A DNA stretch of 64,000 nt from JALOLV01 sp046295175 (GCA_046295175.1 JBKBNY010000003.1:124001-188000), one strand, 5' to 3'. Positions 23,944 through 33,769 are shown, numbered from the stretch's first letter. Made by a program: numbers and translations. Notes: generated from the letters alone by a model not told the origin.

Positions 23944-24060
23944 TTATTTAGATACTTCAAACTCTTGGATGTTGGTTTTCCAGTTAGTTGGGAGTGTGTG
24001 CTTGTACCTTTCAGCGAGTTTCGCTTTTTTCTTTTCGAGGTATGAGGCGTTGTAGCACAT
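23944..24060 (-). pseudogene. Remnant of SRAP (YedK/HMCES-like) peptidase gene, N-terminus only
   Basis: This 38-codon frame reads MCYNASYLEKKKAKLAERYK and ends NIQEFEVSK. The Met-Cys start is the hallmark of SRAP proteins, whose Cys2 forms a crosslink with abasic DNA; Bacteroidota members begin MCYNASYLE or similar. Intact proteins are 200 aa or more, so this is a truncated relic. A second, related relic is at 55,839-55,922 on the same strand. Confidence 0.6.
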
Positions 24061-24207
24061 GGGGTGAAGAAAGGAGTATTTTTGATAAATTTATAAGAGT
24101 AATTTTACAAATTATTTTATTGGAAGACAAAGGTTGATTGAATAGTATAAGCAAATTTATGAGAAAGGAGCCTCTACAGGAGAATAACGTTGAACAATAG
24201 TAGATTG

Positions 24208-24241
24208 AAAAAAAACAAGTACCCTGAAGTGAGGGTACTTG
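24208..24241 (-). terminator. Rho-independent terminator
   Basis: CAAGTACCCT (24,216-24,225) and AGGGTACTTG (24,232-24,241) form a perfect 10-bp stem. Read on the minus strand it is followed by eight T, directly downstream of the gene at 24,251-24,808. Confidence 0.85.
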
Positions 24242-24250
24242 AGACGACTT

Positions 24251-24808
24251 TTAAAAAAATAAAATCTTGATTTCGATAAAAAAGGCTTTGAACATCTTAA
24301 AATATAGGTACTTTCTTTCTTGACAAAGGATTTTGAAGTCTTTTAGTTTTCCATAAACTAATACTTTACCCTCGAAAATTTGATTTGAAAGTACTCTTTT
24401 CATTCGATTGTTGAACTTGGTTACTTTACCTCCTCCTAAAATATATTTCTTATTCATTGCCCGAGCATCAAAAAGTGAACGAATTAAGATTCTCAGTCTT
24501 TGAATAGGATTGGCATATTCCTCGAAGAAAATAAAGGTAATTTCAGCACAATCTTCTTCTCTATAACCTTCATTTAATATTGCCTCTTTATCAGCTTTAC
24601 TTAAAAAGCTATAGTACCTCAGGTATGGATTCAGGTCGGTGGTAGAAACTGCATAACCACCCAAGAATTTATTTTTGTTGCTGTAAAAAGCCCTTACTTT
24701 CGCATTTGAAAGGTACTCAAAGCCGCCTGCTAAGTCATTGGTTGCATTGTCATAAGCATTTGAAAAAAATAAAACATCATTCGGATTGGTAATTAAAATA
24801 CTTCGCAT
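24251..24808 (-). CDS. Hypothetical protein, possibly GNAT/acyltransferase-like
   Basis: A 185-aa protein starting MRSILITNPNDVLFFSNAYD. The N-terminal half has a pattern seen in N-acyltransferase-type folds (KVRAFYSNKNKFLGGYAVST, a beta-hairpin with GGY), and a central acidic stretch (EEDCAEITFIFFEEYANP) is followed by basic helices. No catalytic motif can be named. It has its own terminator and is separated by ~215 bp from the PAS regulator on the same strand, so it may be an independent gene. Confidence 0.55.
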   Translation of the reverse strand: MRSILITNPNDVLFFSNAYDNATNDLAGGFEYLSNAKVRAFYSNKNKFLGGYAVSTTDLNPYLRYYSFLSKADKEAILNEGYREEDCAEITFIFFEEYANPIQRLRILIRSLFDARAMNKKYILGGGKVTKFNNRMKRVLSNQIFEGKVLVYGKLKDFKILCQERKYLYFKMFKAFFIEIKILFF

Positions 24809-25025
24809 TGTTTTGAAAAGATTTGATTACCAAACTTTTCAATGCGACATCAAAACGATGATTTTTATCTTTTCTATTTCAAAGAACAAAACAGTTAATG
24901 AGGTACTTTAAAAAGTGCTTTATTGTAAAAACACAGTTCAAAATTGTGACTTATTTTTTATATTATGGTGAAAATATGGATAAATGGATATTGATTAAGC
25001 CAGATGGAAGAAAATCATGATGGAC

Positions 25026-25862
25026 CTAAACTAAGAAATTTTTTCGCATTAATATTGCAACACTTTTAGCGGTTTCAATTTCTTCATTGTTAAACAAAAC
25101 CTTACCCTTTTTTATAATCCTTTTGTTTAAAGTATTAATTGTGCCGACCTTATTTTTGAATGCTTCGGCTAAATCTTTAGTAGTCATTTGTGGATTGTAG
25201 GCTAACTTTCTCAATATTCTTATTTCTTGGATTGAAAAGAAAATTTTGTTGTCTTCTAAATAGATAGCTGCGTTTCTTTTTAATAGAGACTCTAAATCAA
25301 ATAGTTTAGCTCCTTTAGAATCTAATATTCGAGGATACAAATTGGGGTTAACTTCCTCTATATGAGGATTAGTTACTGTAAATTCATTGAAATATTGTGT
25401 AATTTGCTGTTTGTGGTTATCGAATCTCCATTGCCAAGCACTCAAGGCTCTTTTACACAAGACATAATTGCCCTCTGCGTGTTTGAGTGCAATATCAACA
25501 ACATAGCGTTGTTCTCGGAATCCGACCCTAAAATCGACATTGTTGGCAATGGTGAATGTTACTTCAGCCAGATGAATCAAAAACTCTAAATAACTTGGGT
25601 GAATAATACTGAAATACTTTTCTAAGGTGAAATCAGCCTCGCTGTAACCCAACCAGCGTGCTATACCATTGACATTTTCAATTCTTCCATCTACTGAAAC
25701 AACAAAAAAGAATTTTTCATGAGGGATAAGTTCTTTCATAAACTCTAACTCACTTTGTTGCTCAGTAAAAGATACGGCTTCTCTTAGGTTTTTATTGATT
25801 TTGCGGGTAACCGTCTTTTTAGCAAGTTCAATCTGAGTGGTTTTTGAAGAAGAGTGAGTCAT
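25026..25862 (-). CDS. PAS-domain regulator with C-terminal helix-turn-helix
   Basis: A 278-aa cytoplasmic protein. Residues ~50-130 form a PAS-like sensor (FFFVVSVDGRIENVNGIARW, then LGYSEADFT and a FSIIHP motif). The C-terminal ~70 residues (FSIQEIRILRKLAYNPQMTT and KDLAEAF) look like a LuxR/winged-type helix-turn-helix. The layout resembles Bacteroidota PAS-LuxR transcription regulators. It is divergent from cas10 with only 114 bp between the starts, so it could sense a small ligand and control the type III operon; that link is inference from position. Confidence 0.65.
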   Translation of the reverse strand: MTHSSSKTTQIELAKKTVTRKINKNLREAVSFTEQQSELEFMKELIPHEKFFFVVSVDGRIENVNGIARWLGYSEADFTLEKYFSIIHPSYLEFLIHLAEVTFTIANNVDFRVGFREQRYVVDIALKHAEGNYVLCKRALSAWQWRFDNHKQQITQYFNEFTVTNPHIEEVNPNLYPRILDSKGAKLFDLESLLKRNAAIYLEDNKIFFSIQEIRILRKLAYNPQMTTKDLAEAFKNKVGTINTLNKRIIKKGKVLFNNEEIETAKSVAILMRKNFLV

Positions 25863-25976
25863 AAATTTGTAGCTATGATAGATACAAAAATAAACAAAAC
25901 TCTATAATATCTTTAGTAGGGAATGTCAAAGATTGCCAAATATGAATATATTTATAACTGACTAACAATTAAGTAT

Positions 25977-27485
25977 ATGAGCAAATATTTATACGGTGCC
26001 AGTGTACAAGGTATCCAAGACTTTATTTTTCAAACAAATAAACTTAGAGAAATAGGTGGAGCCAGTGAAATTGTCGAGCAAATCTGTACGAAAAAATTTG
26101 TAATTGAAATTGGCTCGGGGTTGATTGCTGATAACATTATCGTTAATGCCGCTGGGAATATCAAATATATTTTTGAAGATAAGCAAAGTTGTGAAGCCTT
26201 TGTTTTGAAATTCCCCCAAAAAATATCTCGGTTTGCTCCTGGTATAACCATTAGCCAAACCGTTGTTGAAGTAAAGGATAATGATAAATTATCGGATGCA
26301 ATTGATAAACTTGAGAAGAACTTAAAAACCCAACGAAATAAACCCGAAAACCCAATTGAAGTTGGATTTATGGGTTTAGAAAGAGCCAGAAGAACTGGCG
26401 GTGTAGGTGTTGAAAAACCAGAAGATGAAGTGTTAGATAGTTCGATTCAAGCCAAAATAAAGGCTTTTGAAAAAGCAAGAAACAAAGATTTATTAAAAGA
26501 AAAGAACGAACAAAACCTTTATCACAAGTTTTTTGGGGAAGAATTAGATTTTGATAAAATTCCATTTGACCTCAATCAAATTACCAAAGGTAAATCTAAT
26601 TCATGGATTGCGGTAATTCACGCCGATGGCAATGGTTTGGGTAGTTTACTACAAAAATTGGGTGAAAAACTGAAAGAAAAAACAATTGAAGAAGCTAAAA
26701 GCGTGTTTGCTGAATTCTCTGTAAAATTGGACTTAGCTACTCAAACTGCGGCTAAAAATGCCTTTAATAGTTTGAATTCATCAGAAACAAAATATCCGCT
26801 TCGACCAATCATCTTAGGTGGCGATGATATTACTCTTATAATCAGGGCAGATTTAGCATACGACTTTACAGTTGAGTTTTTGAAACAATTTGAAACCCAA
26901 ACAAAAGAACAATTATCTTCTTTGAATGGAATTCATGCAGATTTTGAAAAAGGTCTTACTGCTTGTGCTGGAATTGCCTATATAAAAGATAGCTATCCGA
27001 TTCATTATGGGCTTCATTTGGCAGAACAACTCACCAAGAAAGCAAAAATGGCTTCAAAGAAAATTGACAGGTCTTTACCACCATCAAGTTTGTCGTTTTA
27101 TAAGGTTCAATCTTCATTTATCGAAGACATGGAAGATATTGTAAATAAAACCTTAACGGCTGGAAACATTAGTTTTGATACTGGACCTTATTTCATACAT
27201 CCTCAGAGTCAATATTATTCTATTAAAGATTTGGATGAAAAATTAAAAATTCTCACAGAGCAAGAACAAAGCGAAGAAAAAGTAAAAGGTGTTTCGAAGC
27301 TTAGACAGTGGATTTCTGAATTGTATAAAAACGAAGGTACAGCCAAATTTATGATGGAAAGGATGAAGGTTGTAAACGAGGGTTTTTATAATAAATTGGA
27401 ACTTGACCATGCAATGAAAGACAATAAATCAATTATTTTCGACTTACTACAACTACATTCTTTTAGAAGAAATCATGGAAATTAG
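25977..27485 (+). CDS. cas10: Cas10, type III signalling subunit without HD domain
   Basis: The 502-aa protein starts directly in the first Palm/cyclase domain (KYLYGASVQGIQDFIFQTNK), so the N-terminal HD nuclease domain of most Cas10 proteins is missing. Palm 1 has IAVIHADGNGLG near residue 210-221, and Palm 2 has the intact GGDD motif (residues ~281-284, LGGDDITLI). In the family, target RNA binding triggers cyclic oligoadenylate synthesis from ATP by GGDD. This system should therefore signal but not cut DNA through Cas10. The stop overlaps the next gene by 11 bp. The divergent PAS regulator is immediately upstream. Confidence 0.93.
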   Translation: MSKYLYGASVQGIQDFIFQTNKLREIGGASEIVEQICTKKFVIEIGSGLIADNIIVNAAGNIKYIFEDKQSCEAFVLKFPQKISRFAPGITISQTVVEVKDNDKLSDAIDKLEKNLKTQRNKPENPIEVGFMGLERARRTGGVGVEKPEDEVLDSSIQAKIKAFEKARNKDLLKEKNEQNLYHKFFGEELDFDKIPFDLNQITKGKSNSWIAVIHADGNGLGSLLQKLGEKLKEKTIEEAKSVFAEFSVKLDLATQTAAKNAFNSLNSSETKYPLRPIILGGDDITLIIRADLAYDFTVEFLKQFETQTKEQLSSLNGIHADFEKGLTACAGIAYIKDSYPIHYGLHLAEQLTKKAKMASKKIDRSLPPSSLSFYKVQSSFIEDMEDIVNKTLTAGNISFDTGPYFIHPQSQYYSIKDLDEKLKILTEQEQSEEKVKGVSKLRQWISELYKNEGTAKFMMERMKVVNEGFYNKLELDHAMKDNKSIIFDLLQLHSFRRNHGN

Positions 27486-28011
27486 ATACAAAATAACATT
27501 TCTTAGCGATTGGCACATTGGTTCTGGGCTTGCAGGTGGGGCCGAAGCAGATGCCATTGTATTGAAAGATAAAGATAATTTGCCTTACATTCCGGGTAAA
27601 ACAATAAAAGGGCTTTTAAAAGAAGCATTTTTTGATATGAATGATGTAAAACTTGGGCAGTACGATAGCCATATCTTGCAACTATTTGGCAAAGACGAAG
27701 GGAATGATTTACCCACTGTTCATTTCTCAAACGCCGAAATTGATGGTAGTACCAAGCAAGGTATTATTCAAGAGAAACTTTCTGATTTTCTTTATCGAAA
27801 CATAGCATCCACGGCAATTAATCAGAATGGAGTTGCTGAAAACCAGTCTTTACGGGTTTCGGAGGTGACGATTCCACTATGTTTAGAGGGGAGCATTACT
27901 TTAGAAAACGAAGGTTTTAAGGATGATATTGAAGTCGCTTTTAAATGGGTTCGTCATTTGGGAGTTAATCGAAATAGGGGTTTAGGTAGATGTAAAATTG
28001 AAATAATATAA
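27475..28011 (+). CDS. Cas7-like RAMP protein (Csm3/Cmr4 type)
   Basis: A 178-aa single RAMP domain. The N-terminal strand (YKITFLSDWHIGSG), LPYIPGKTIKGLLKEAF and a C-terminal glycine-rich loop (VNRNRGLGRCKIEI) match Csm3/Cmr4 backbone subunits. Asp26 in GAEADAIVL lies where Csm3 carries the aspartate that cuts target RNA. It is short for a full Cas7. It overlaps cas10 by 11 bp and is followed 4 bp later by the Csx10-like gene, so expression should be coupled. Confidence 0.85.
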   Translation: MEIRYKITFLSDWHIGSGLAGGAEADAIVLKDKDNLPYIPGKTIKGLLKEAFFDMNDVKLGQYDSHILQLFGKDEGNDLPTVHFSNAEIDGSTKQGIIQEKLSDFLYRNIASTAINQNGVAENQSLRVSEVTIPLCLEGSITLENEGFKDDIEVAFKWVRHLGVNRNRGLGRCKIEII

Positions 28012-28015
28012 GGCA

Positions 28016-29470
28016 ATGATTCAGAAAATATACAAATGTACTTTGCTTTCGGACATCGTGCTAAATTCAAAATTGGCAACTGAAGGCAATTTGGAGACTT
28101 TGGACTCTATACCGGGAAGTAGTTTCTTGGGTTTGGTAGCACACGCTATTTATAAAAAATTCTCGATGACAGAAGCATATAAACTTCTTCATTCTAATAA
28201 AGTTTTGTTTGGCGATGCTCACATTTCGGATGGAGAATCTATTAGTTATGCCATGCCTTTTTCTTTGTTTGAACCGAAAGAAAAGACAGACGAATTGAAA
28301 GATATGGTTTGGGCACAGTTTGCTTGTGATGAAAAAATTGAAAAATGGTTTAAAGAAAAAGGTATTCAACCCAAACAAATTCGTCGAGGTTATATAAACG
28401 AAAACCGTGTTAAACAAAGGGATGTTTCCAAAAATTTTGCCTTGAAATCTGCTCAAGACCGCACGACGAGGGCATCGAAGGATAGTAAAATGTTTGGTGT
28501 GAGTTCTCTCGAACAAGGCCAAACATTTACCTTTTCGATTATGTACGATTCTGAGGATTTAATCGGATTGATTGAAGAGAATTTGATTGGAACGAAATTT
28601 ATTGGCAAATCGAAATCTGCTCAATATGGTAAGGTAGTTATCGAAGCACTGGCAAATGCAACTAAATCTACACATTTAAGCCAAGCTGATACTGAAAACA
28701 TCATTGTATATGCTGAAAGCAACCTTTGCTTTTACAACGCCTTTGGGTATCCAACTTACCAACCCAAAGCCGAAGATTTAGGCATCATTGGGGGAACAAT
28801 TGACTGGAGTAAATCACAAATTCGAACTTATTCGTATTCGCCATGGAACCTTACTCGCAATTCTCCGAACACCCAAAGGCATTGCATATTAAAGGGTTCG
28901 GTTATTTACATCGAAAACGGACAAATTGACACAGAAAAAAAGGGACTTGTGGGCGAGTATCTTAATGAAGGGCTTGGAAGGGTTTTATACAATCCGAAAT
29001 TTTTGGAGGTTGGCGAAAATGCAGTTTGGCAATTTGAGAAAAATGAGGATACGAGTAATAAAATAGCTGATAAGGTTGATGCCCTCGTAGATACGCCATT
29101 AATGAGGCTTTTGCTAAAGAAAAAGGAAGAAAAGGAAAACTTTGAGAAAGAAGCAAAGGCAATTCATGAAGCTGTGCATAACAACCCAGAAAAAGATAGC
29201 TTGAAGGGCATAAGCCCAAGTCAATGGGGACAGATTAGAGAAAAGGCTACTTTTTCGGAAAGTATTGAGGCCCTTAAAAAAAACTTGTTCGATAAAGATA
29301 CTGGATTTTTATGCTGTGGTGTTTCGGCTGAAAAATTCTGGAATAAAAGCAGAAATAGAGAAAAGTTCGAGGATGTTTTTAATTGTTTAAAAGATTTCGG
29401 AGTTCTTGCTATTGCCAAATATGCAGGCGAATTAGCCAAAGAGGCTTCTAAAAAAAATAAAGAAAAATGA
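28016..29470 (+). CDS. Csx10-like RAMP (Cas5 group) subunit
   Basis: A 484-aa protein beginning MIQKIYKCTLLSDIVLNSKL, with the RAMP strand followed by SIPGSSFLGLVAHAIYKKF, the 'IPG.S..G' loop. Residues ~200-220 (FIGKSKSAQYGKV) form the glycine-rich loop, and a second lobe follows to ~residue 350 (GLVGEYLNEGLGRVLYNP). This is the organisation of Csx10 proteins, the Cas5-group subunit of type III-D systems. The lysine/glutamate-rich C-terminal third is predicted helical. It would cap the crRNA 5' handle. Its stop overlaps the next start by 4 bp. Confidence 0.75.
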   Translation: MIQKIYKCTLLSDIVLNSKLATEGNLETLDSIPGSSFLGLVAHAIYKKFSMTEAYKLLHSNKVLFGDAHISDGESISYAMPFSLFEPKEKTDELKDMVWAQFACDEKIEKWFKEKGIQPKQIRRGYINENRVKQRDVSKNFALKSAQDRTTRASKDSKMFGVSSLEQGQTFTFSIMYDSEDLIGLIEENLIGTKFIGKSKSAQYGKVVIEALANATKSTHLSQADTENIIVYAESNLCFYNAFGYPTYQPKAEDLGIIGGTIDWSKSQIRTYSYSPWNLTRNSPNTQRHCILKGSVIYIENGQIDTEKKGLVGEYLNEGLGRVLYNPKFLEVGENAVWQFEKNEDTSNKIADKVDALVDTPLMRLLLKKKEEKENFEKEAKAIHEAVHNNPEKDSLKGISPSQWGQIREKATFSESIEALKKNLFDKDTGFLCCGVSAEKFWNKSRNREKFEDVFNCLKDFGVLAIAKYAGELAKEASKKNKEK

Positions 29471-30912
29471 ATACACATAGATACATAGCAAGGATTGTAC
29501 TTCAAGCCAAGACAGCACTTTTTGTGGGTTCGGGTGAACATTCACTACTCAAAGATGCCATTGTTCAGAAAGACTATTTAGGACTGCCCATGATTCAAGG
29601 CACCTCACTGTCAGGTGTTTTGAGCCATATTTTTTTGGATAAATACGATTTTGAATCTTTTGATAAAGAAAAAGAAGAAATTGTCAAACTGTGGGGTTAT
29701 CAATTATCTGGCAATCAATTAAAAGCCTATCAAGAGTTTTATCAAGAGAGATTAGGTAAAGAAGTTCCAGAAGATGAAATTCCCAAAGGTTATGGTTCTC
29801 GTATCAGAATCAGCTCTGCGTATATGCAATACAAAAATGATACAGTTGCCGAAGGAGAATTGAATGATGAAGTCGAGAAGTTGATTCAAAAATTCAGCGA
29901 ATTGCCCTCTCGGCAACACGTAAGAATCACCGAAAAAGGGGTGGCAACTGATAAAGGTCTTTTTAATAATGAAGTGGTTTATGCAGGCACCCGTTTTATT
30001 TTTGAGATAGAATTAATTGGGACTGAAGCAGATAAGGATATTTGGGGTTCTATCATCGAAGAAATCAAGAAACCAACATTTAGGATTGGACAAGGTACTC
30101 GAAAAGGCTATGGAAACTTAGAAGTTGTTAAATTAGCCCAGCGAGTCTATGATTTGACAACCGAAGAAGATTTTAGAGATTATACAAATTTTGACCCTTT
30201 GCTTAATGCTGAAAATGTTGGGTTAGAGTTAAAAGAGGTAGTTAATACAGATTCTACATATACGTATCAGCTAAAACTGAAGCCTGATATGTTTTTTATT
30301 TTCAGTTCTGGTTCGGGCGATAAGGAGGTCAATAATAAACCCGTTGAAGAAATTACTGTACATTATACAGATGAAGGACTTGGGTATAAGACCAAAACAT
30401 TAATTCCTGCGTCCTCAATCAAAGGGGCTTTGTCGCACAGGGTTGCTTTCTACTACAATAAACTAAATGGGTTCTTTACTGGTAACCCTAATACCAAAAC
30501 AGACACTGAAAACCCAGCGGTCAGAGAATTATTTGGTTTTGAAGCTCAAGGTCAAGAAGGAAAACGAGGAGTAGTTGTTATTGACGATTTGTACTACTCG
30601 AATGAAGTGGATAACAACAAAATACTGAATCACGTTGCCATCGATAGATTTACTGGTGGAGCCATGGATAGTGCCTTGTTTTCGGAGAAAGTGTCTCATT
30701 TTAAAGATGAAAATGCCGAAATTATCTTAAATGTCAACTTAGAAAAACTTGATTTTGATGAGCCAACTGTGATTGAAGCCCTTGAAGCAGCCCTCAAAGA
30801 CATCTGCAAAGGGCTTTTGCCTTTGGGGGGAATGACTACCAAAGGTCATGGGATTTTTACTGGTACACTCTATAACAACGAAGAAAAAATATATGAATAC
30901 CAACAAAATTGA
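29467..30912 (+). CDS. Double Cas7-like RAMP protein
   Basis: A 481-aa protein with two RAMP units. Unit 1 (about residues 1-220) has IVLQAKTALFVGSGEHSL, Asp30 in LLKDAIVQK, MIQGTSLSGVLSHIF and FRIGQGTRKGYGNLEV. Unit 2 (about 255-475) has FIFSSGSGD, LIPASSIKGALSHRVAF, and LLPLGGMTTKGHGIFTG. Each has the strand, 'S.KG.L' helix and glycine loop of Cas7. Fused backbone subunits occur in III-D2 and III-E systems, so this may represent a partial fusion. Asp30 is a candidate target-RNA cleavage residue. It overlaps the upstream gene by 4 bp and the next by ~20 bp. Confidence 0.8.
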   Translation: MNTHRYIARIVLQAKTALFVGSGEHSLLKDAIVQKDYLGLPMIQGTSLSGVLSHIFLDKYDFESFDKEKEEIVKLWGYQLSGNQLKAYQEFYQERLGKEVPEDEIPKGYGSRIRISSAYMQYKNDTVAEGELNDEVEKLIQKFSELPSRQHVRITEKGVATDKGLFNNEVVYAGTRFIFEIELIGTEADKDIWGSIIEEIKKPTFRIGQGTRKGYGNLEVVKLAQRVYDLTTEEDFRDYTNFDPLLNAENVGLELKEVVNTDSTYTYQLKLKPDMFFIFSSGSGDKEVNNKPVEEITVHYTDEGLGYKTKTLIPASSIKGALSHRVAFYYNKLNGFFTGNPNTKTDTENPAVRELFGFEAQGQEGKRGVVVIDDLYYSNEVDNNKILNHVAIDRFTGGAMDSALFSEKVSHFKDENAEIILNVNLEKLDFDEPTVIEALEAALKDICKGLLPLGGMTTKGHGIFTGTLYNNEEKIYEYQQN

Positions 30913-31300
30913 TAGTTTAATGGATATTCCCAAATTAACCTACTCAGGCTATTTATGGCAATCGGATAAGCAAAGTCCTGCTGTTTTCAAGAATCAGACG
31001 GTTGATTTCTCTCAATATATCAATCAGGAGAACCCTTTTATTATTGAGGGGCTTTTATGGGCTGAAAACGAGGAAGTTTCAATTCAAATAAAGCATACAC
31101 ATAGGTATTTGATTAATCGAATTTGCCTGAAAGATATTAGCACCGAACATGAATTGATTGAAAAAAAATATCATACTCACCGTATAAAAGGTGTAAAACA
31201 CCTGAAATTCAAGCAATTATGGATACCCGAACCCGACCCTCTTTGCGAAGGCATGGAAGTTCTAACCATAAAAGCCCTCATATTTGTTGGATTTGAATAA
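30893..31300 (+). CDS. Small type III-associated protein (TIGR04423-like)
   Basis: The chosen start (ATG at 30,893) gives 135 aa, MNTNKIDSLMDIPKLTYSGYLW. An upstream ATG at 30,848 would add 15 residues with a much longer overlap of the previous gene. The sequence has TYSGYLWQSDKQSP and a conserved core FIIEGLLWAENEEVSIQIKH. It resembles a small Bacteroidota type III-associated family that I recall as TIGR04423. Role unknown; it could be a small complex subunit, since no obvious Cas11 is otherwise encoded. Confidence 0.65.
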   Translation: MNTNKIDSLMDIPKLTYSGYLWQSDKQSPAVFKNQTVDFSQYINQENPFIIEGLLWAENEEVSIQIKHTHRYLINRICLKDISTEHELIEKKYHTHRIKGVKHLKFKQLWIPEPDPLCEGMEVLTIKALIFVGFE

Positions 31301-31318
31301 TAAAAACCTCTGAAAACG

Positions 31319-33769
31319 ATGATAAAATCACCCTATAATTTTGTTCCGGCTCCCACTGAAAGTGAAGTATATAAACCCGACTGGGCAGATTTAATTAGCC
31401 ATGATGTACCATTTGAAGATGGCGAAAGTGGCGAAATAGCCGTGACAATCACTGCCGAAACGCCTATTTTTATTCGGAATGGGCATGCGAAACCTGGAGA
31501 AGGTGAACAAGTAACCTCGGAGTTTTCTCATGTAGAGGTAAACGGAGATAAGAAATATTTTATACCGGCAACCTCGATTAAAGGTATGCTTCGGAATGTA
31601 TTGGAGATAATGAGTTTTTCGAGGATGAAGCAAATTAATAATGACCATCATGCTATTAGGCAAACAATTAAGAACAAAGAAGATGTAATGGATGAAGGTT
31701 ATGAATTATCAAGCCAAAAAGAAAATATTTCATGTGGTTATTTGATTCAAAAAGGTAATGATTTTTTTATTTACTCATGCGGGACACCATTGAAGATTAG
31801 ATATACAGACCTTGATAAAATTTTTAATAATGGTTTTAGTGATAATTTTAGTAGTTCAGTAAGCACTAATTTTGATGAGAGAACAGGAGCATATAAGTAT
31901 GAAAACATTATTAATATTGATTCAAAAGCTAAAGATGTTGAAGTTTTATTCAAAAATAAATTAGAGCATGAATTTCAAATACATCCATTAGATGAAGATG
32001 AAAAACAAAAATCTTGGGTGAGTAAGTTTCAGCCACTAAATTATGCAAAAATTAATGAAGATAGTGATGATGTATTTTATGGTAGAATTGTTTGTGTAGG
32101 GCAAGCAACTGCATACAAAGAAAAAGAAGCAAGGAAAGGTGAATATGTATTTAGAGGTAAAAAAGATGAAGTTTTGAAAGATAAAAAGGTTGAAATTAAA
32201 GTTTTGAAAGAACAAATGGAAACCTTTTTATTTATTAATCGTGATGGTAAAAGTGAATCAGAAGAATTAAAAGATTGGACATTTTGGAAAAATCATTTAA
32301 AAAACGGCATTCCTGTTTTTTTTAGAATGAGCGGTAAAAATTTAATTGACTTTGGATTAACTTTTATGTACAAACAGCCTGTAAAATACCATGTAGCAGA
32401 TTTACTACCTAATAAACCTGAAAATGGAATTGATTTGGCAGAATGTATTTTTGGAACTATTCAAAAAGGTTTTGAAAGCAAAGGGAGGGTATTTATCTCT
32501 CACTTTAAGGCAGTAGGTGAAATTAATCCTATGGACGAACAACCAAATATTTTATCAAGCCCTAAATCATCTTATACACCATTCTATATTACGCAACATA
32601 GTCAATCTGATAAGGTTGTATCATACAATACATATAACGTAGGTAATCCATCACTAAGAGGATTCAAAAGGTATGCTGTTCACAGCGAAACAAAACCTCA
32701 AATCATTGATTTAAGTAAAAACAAACTGATTTCTAATTCTAAACCACTTCCAAAAGGTTCAACATTTGTAGGAGTTATACGATTTCATAATCTTAAAAAA
32801 ATTGAAATTGGAGCCTTGATTTCTACTTTAAAATTACATGGAGTTAATAATGCGTATCACAATATTGGAGGAATAAAACCATTTGGTTATGGGCGAATTA
32901 GCGTTAAAATACAAACAACTTATGATTGTGAATCATACATGAAGGTTTTTGAAACAAGAATGAGAGTTCAGAACCAAGTCCTTTGGAGTGAAAGAATGAC
33001 AGAGTTGATAGCTATGGCAACGATTATTTCTGATGAAAGTAAACTTAATTACATGGATTTGGCAGATTTTCAACTTGTAAAGAGTAAAGGATATTATCTT
33101 AAAAACTATTCAATAATAACAGGTTTTAATAAAACTATCCCTTCTTATGCTACTTCATCTGATATTGAAAACTTAAAAAAAGAGGATAAAGAAAAAGAAG
33201 ATAAAATAAATCAAATATTGAGTGATGCGAATTCTTATCTTGAAAATGATGAATTTGAAAAATCAATCGAATTTTATAAAAAATATTCAAATCTGAAAAA
33301 AGATTTTGATATTGAAGCCGTACTCTCAGAAGTTGAAAAAAATAAAAAACTGTATGATGAGTTTCAAATTTTGATTTCTTGTAATGAACCTCAAATGATA
33401 GAAACAAAAATTTCTAATTTTACAAATACCAAATGGTTTCAACTTTTAAAGAGTGAAAGAGATAGAATATTGAACGAACGCAAAAATAACAAATTGAATG
33501 AAATTATTAATCAAGATATGGACTTGGATACTTCCTCTTTCATTAAAATAAAAGAAGTGCTGAATAAAAGGATTAGTAAAAAAATTGTTTTTTCAGAAAA
33601 CCAAATACATAAAATTATCGAGAGCCTAAAAATTAACTACCAAATCGAATTAGATGATAAAAAATCTGAGTGGAGAAAAAACAACTTCCCAAAATATCCT
33701 TGGTCAGACATCATCAAATGGCTCGGGCAGGAAAAAGCCCAAAACCTCTATAATGACTTAAATCCATGA
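31319..33769 (+). CDS. Large RAMP protein with helical C-terminal extension (TIGR03986-like)
   Basis: An 816-aa protein. The N-terminus (SPYNFVPAPTESEVYKPDW) and first RAMP unit (VTITAETPIFIRNGH, then YFIPATSIKGMLRNVLE) match the large RAMP family I recall as TIGR03986. A second unit ends with the loop YHNIGGIKPFGYGRISVKI near residue 540. Residues ~615-816 are different: charged, helical, repeat-like (SIEFYKKYSNLKKDFDIEAV), resembling a TPR or coiled-coil tail. The gene appears more AT-rich than cas6, RT and cas1 downstream. It overlaps csx3 by 4 bp. It probably forms part of the effector; the tail may bind a partner. Confidence 0.75.
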   Translation: MIKSPYNFVPAPTESEVYKPDWADLISHDVPFEDGESGEIAVTITAETPIFIRNGHAKPGEGEQVTSEFSHVEVNGDKKYFIPATSIKGMLRNVLEIMSFSRMKQINNDHHAIRQTIKNKEDVMDEGYELSSQKENISCGYLIQKGNDFFIYSCGTPLKIRYTDLDKIFNNGFSDNFSSSVSTNFDERTGAYKYENIINIDSKAKDVEVLFKNKLEHEFQIHPLDEDEKQKSWVSKFQPLNYAKINEDSDDVFYGRIVCVGQATAYKEKEARKGEYVFRGKKDEVLKDKKVEIKVLKEQMETFLFINRDGKSESEELKDWTFWKNHLKNGIPVFFRMSGKNLIDFGLTFMYKQPVKYHVADLLPNKPENGIDLAECIFGTIQKGFESKGRVFISHFKAVGEINPMDEQPNILSSPKSSYTPFYITQHSQSDKVVSYNTYNVGNPSLRGFKRYAVHSETKPQIIDLSKNKLISNSKPLPKGSTFVGVIRFHNLKKIEIGALISTLKLHGVNNAYHNIGGIKPFGYGRISVKIQTTYDCESYMKVFETRMRVQNQVLWSERMTELIAMATIISDESKLNYMDLADFQLVKSKGYYLKNYSIITGFNKTIPSYATSSDIENLKKEDKEKEDKINQILSDANSYLENDEFEKSIEFYKKYSNLKKDFDIEAVLSEVEKNKKLYDEFQILISCNEPQMIETKISNFTNTKWFQLLKSERDRILNERKNNKLNEIINQDMDLDTSSFIKIKEVLNKRISKKIVFSENQIHKIIESLKINYQIELDDKKSEWRKNNFPKYPWSDIIKWLGQEKAQNLYNDLNP

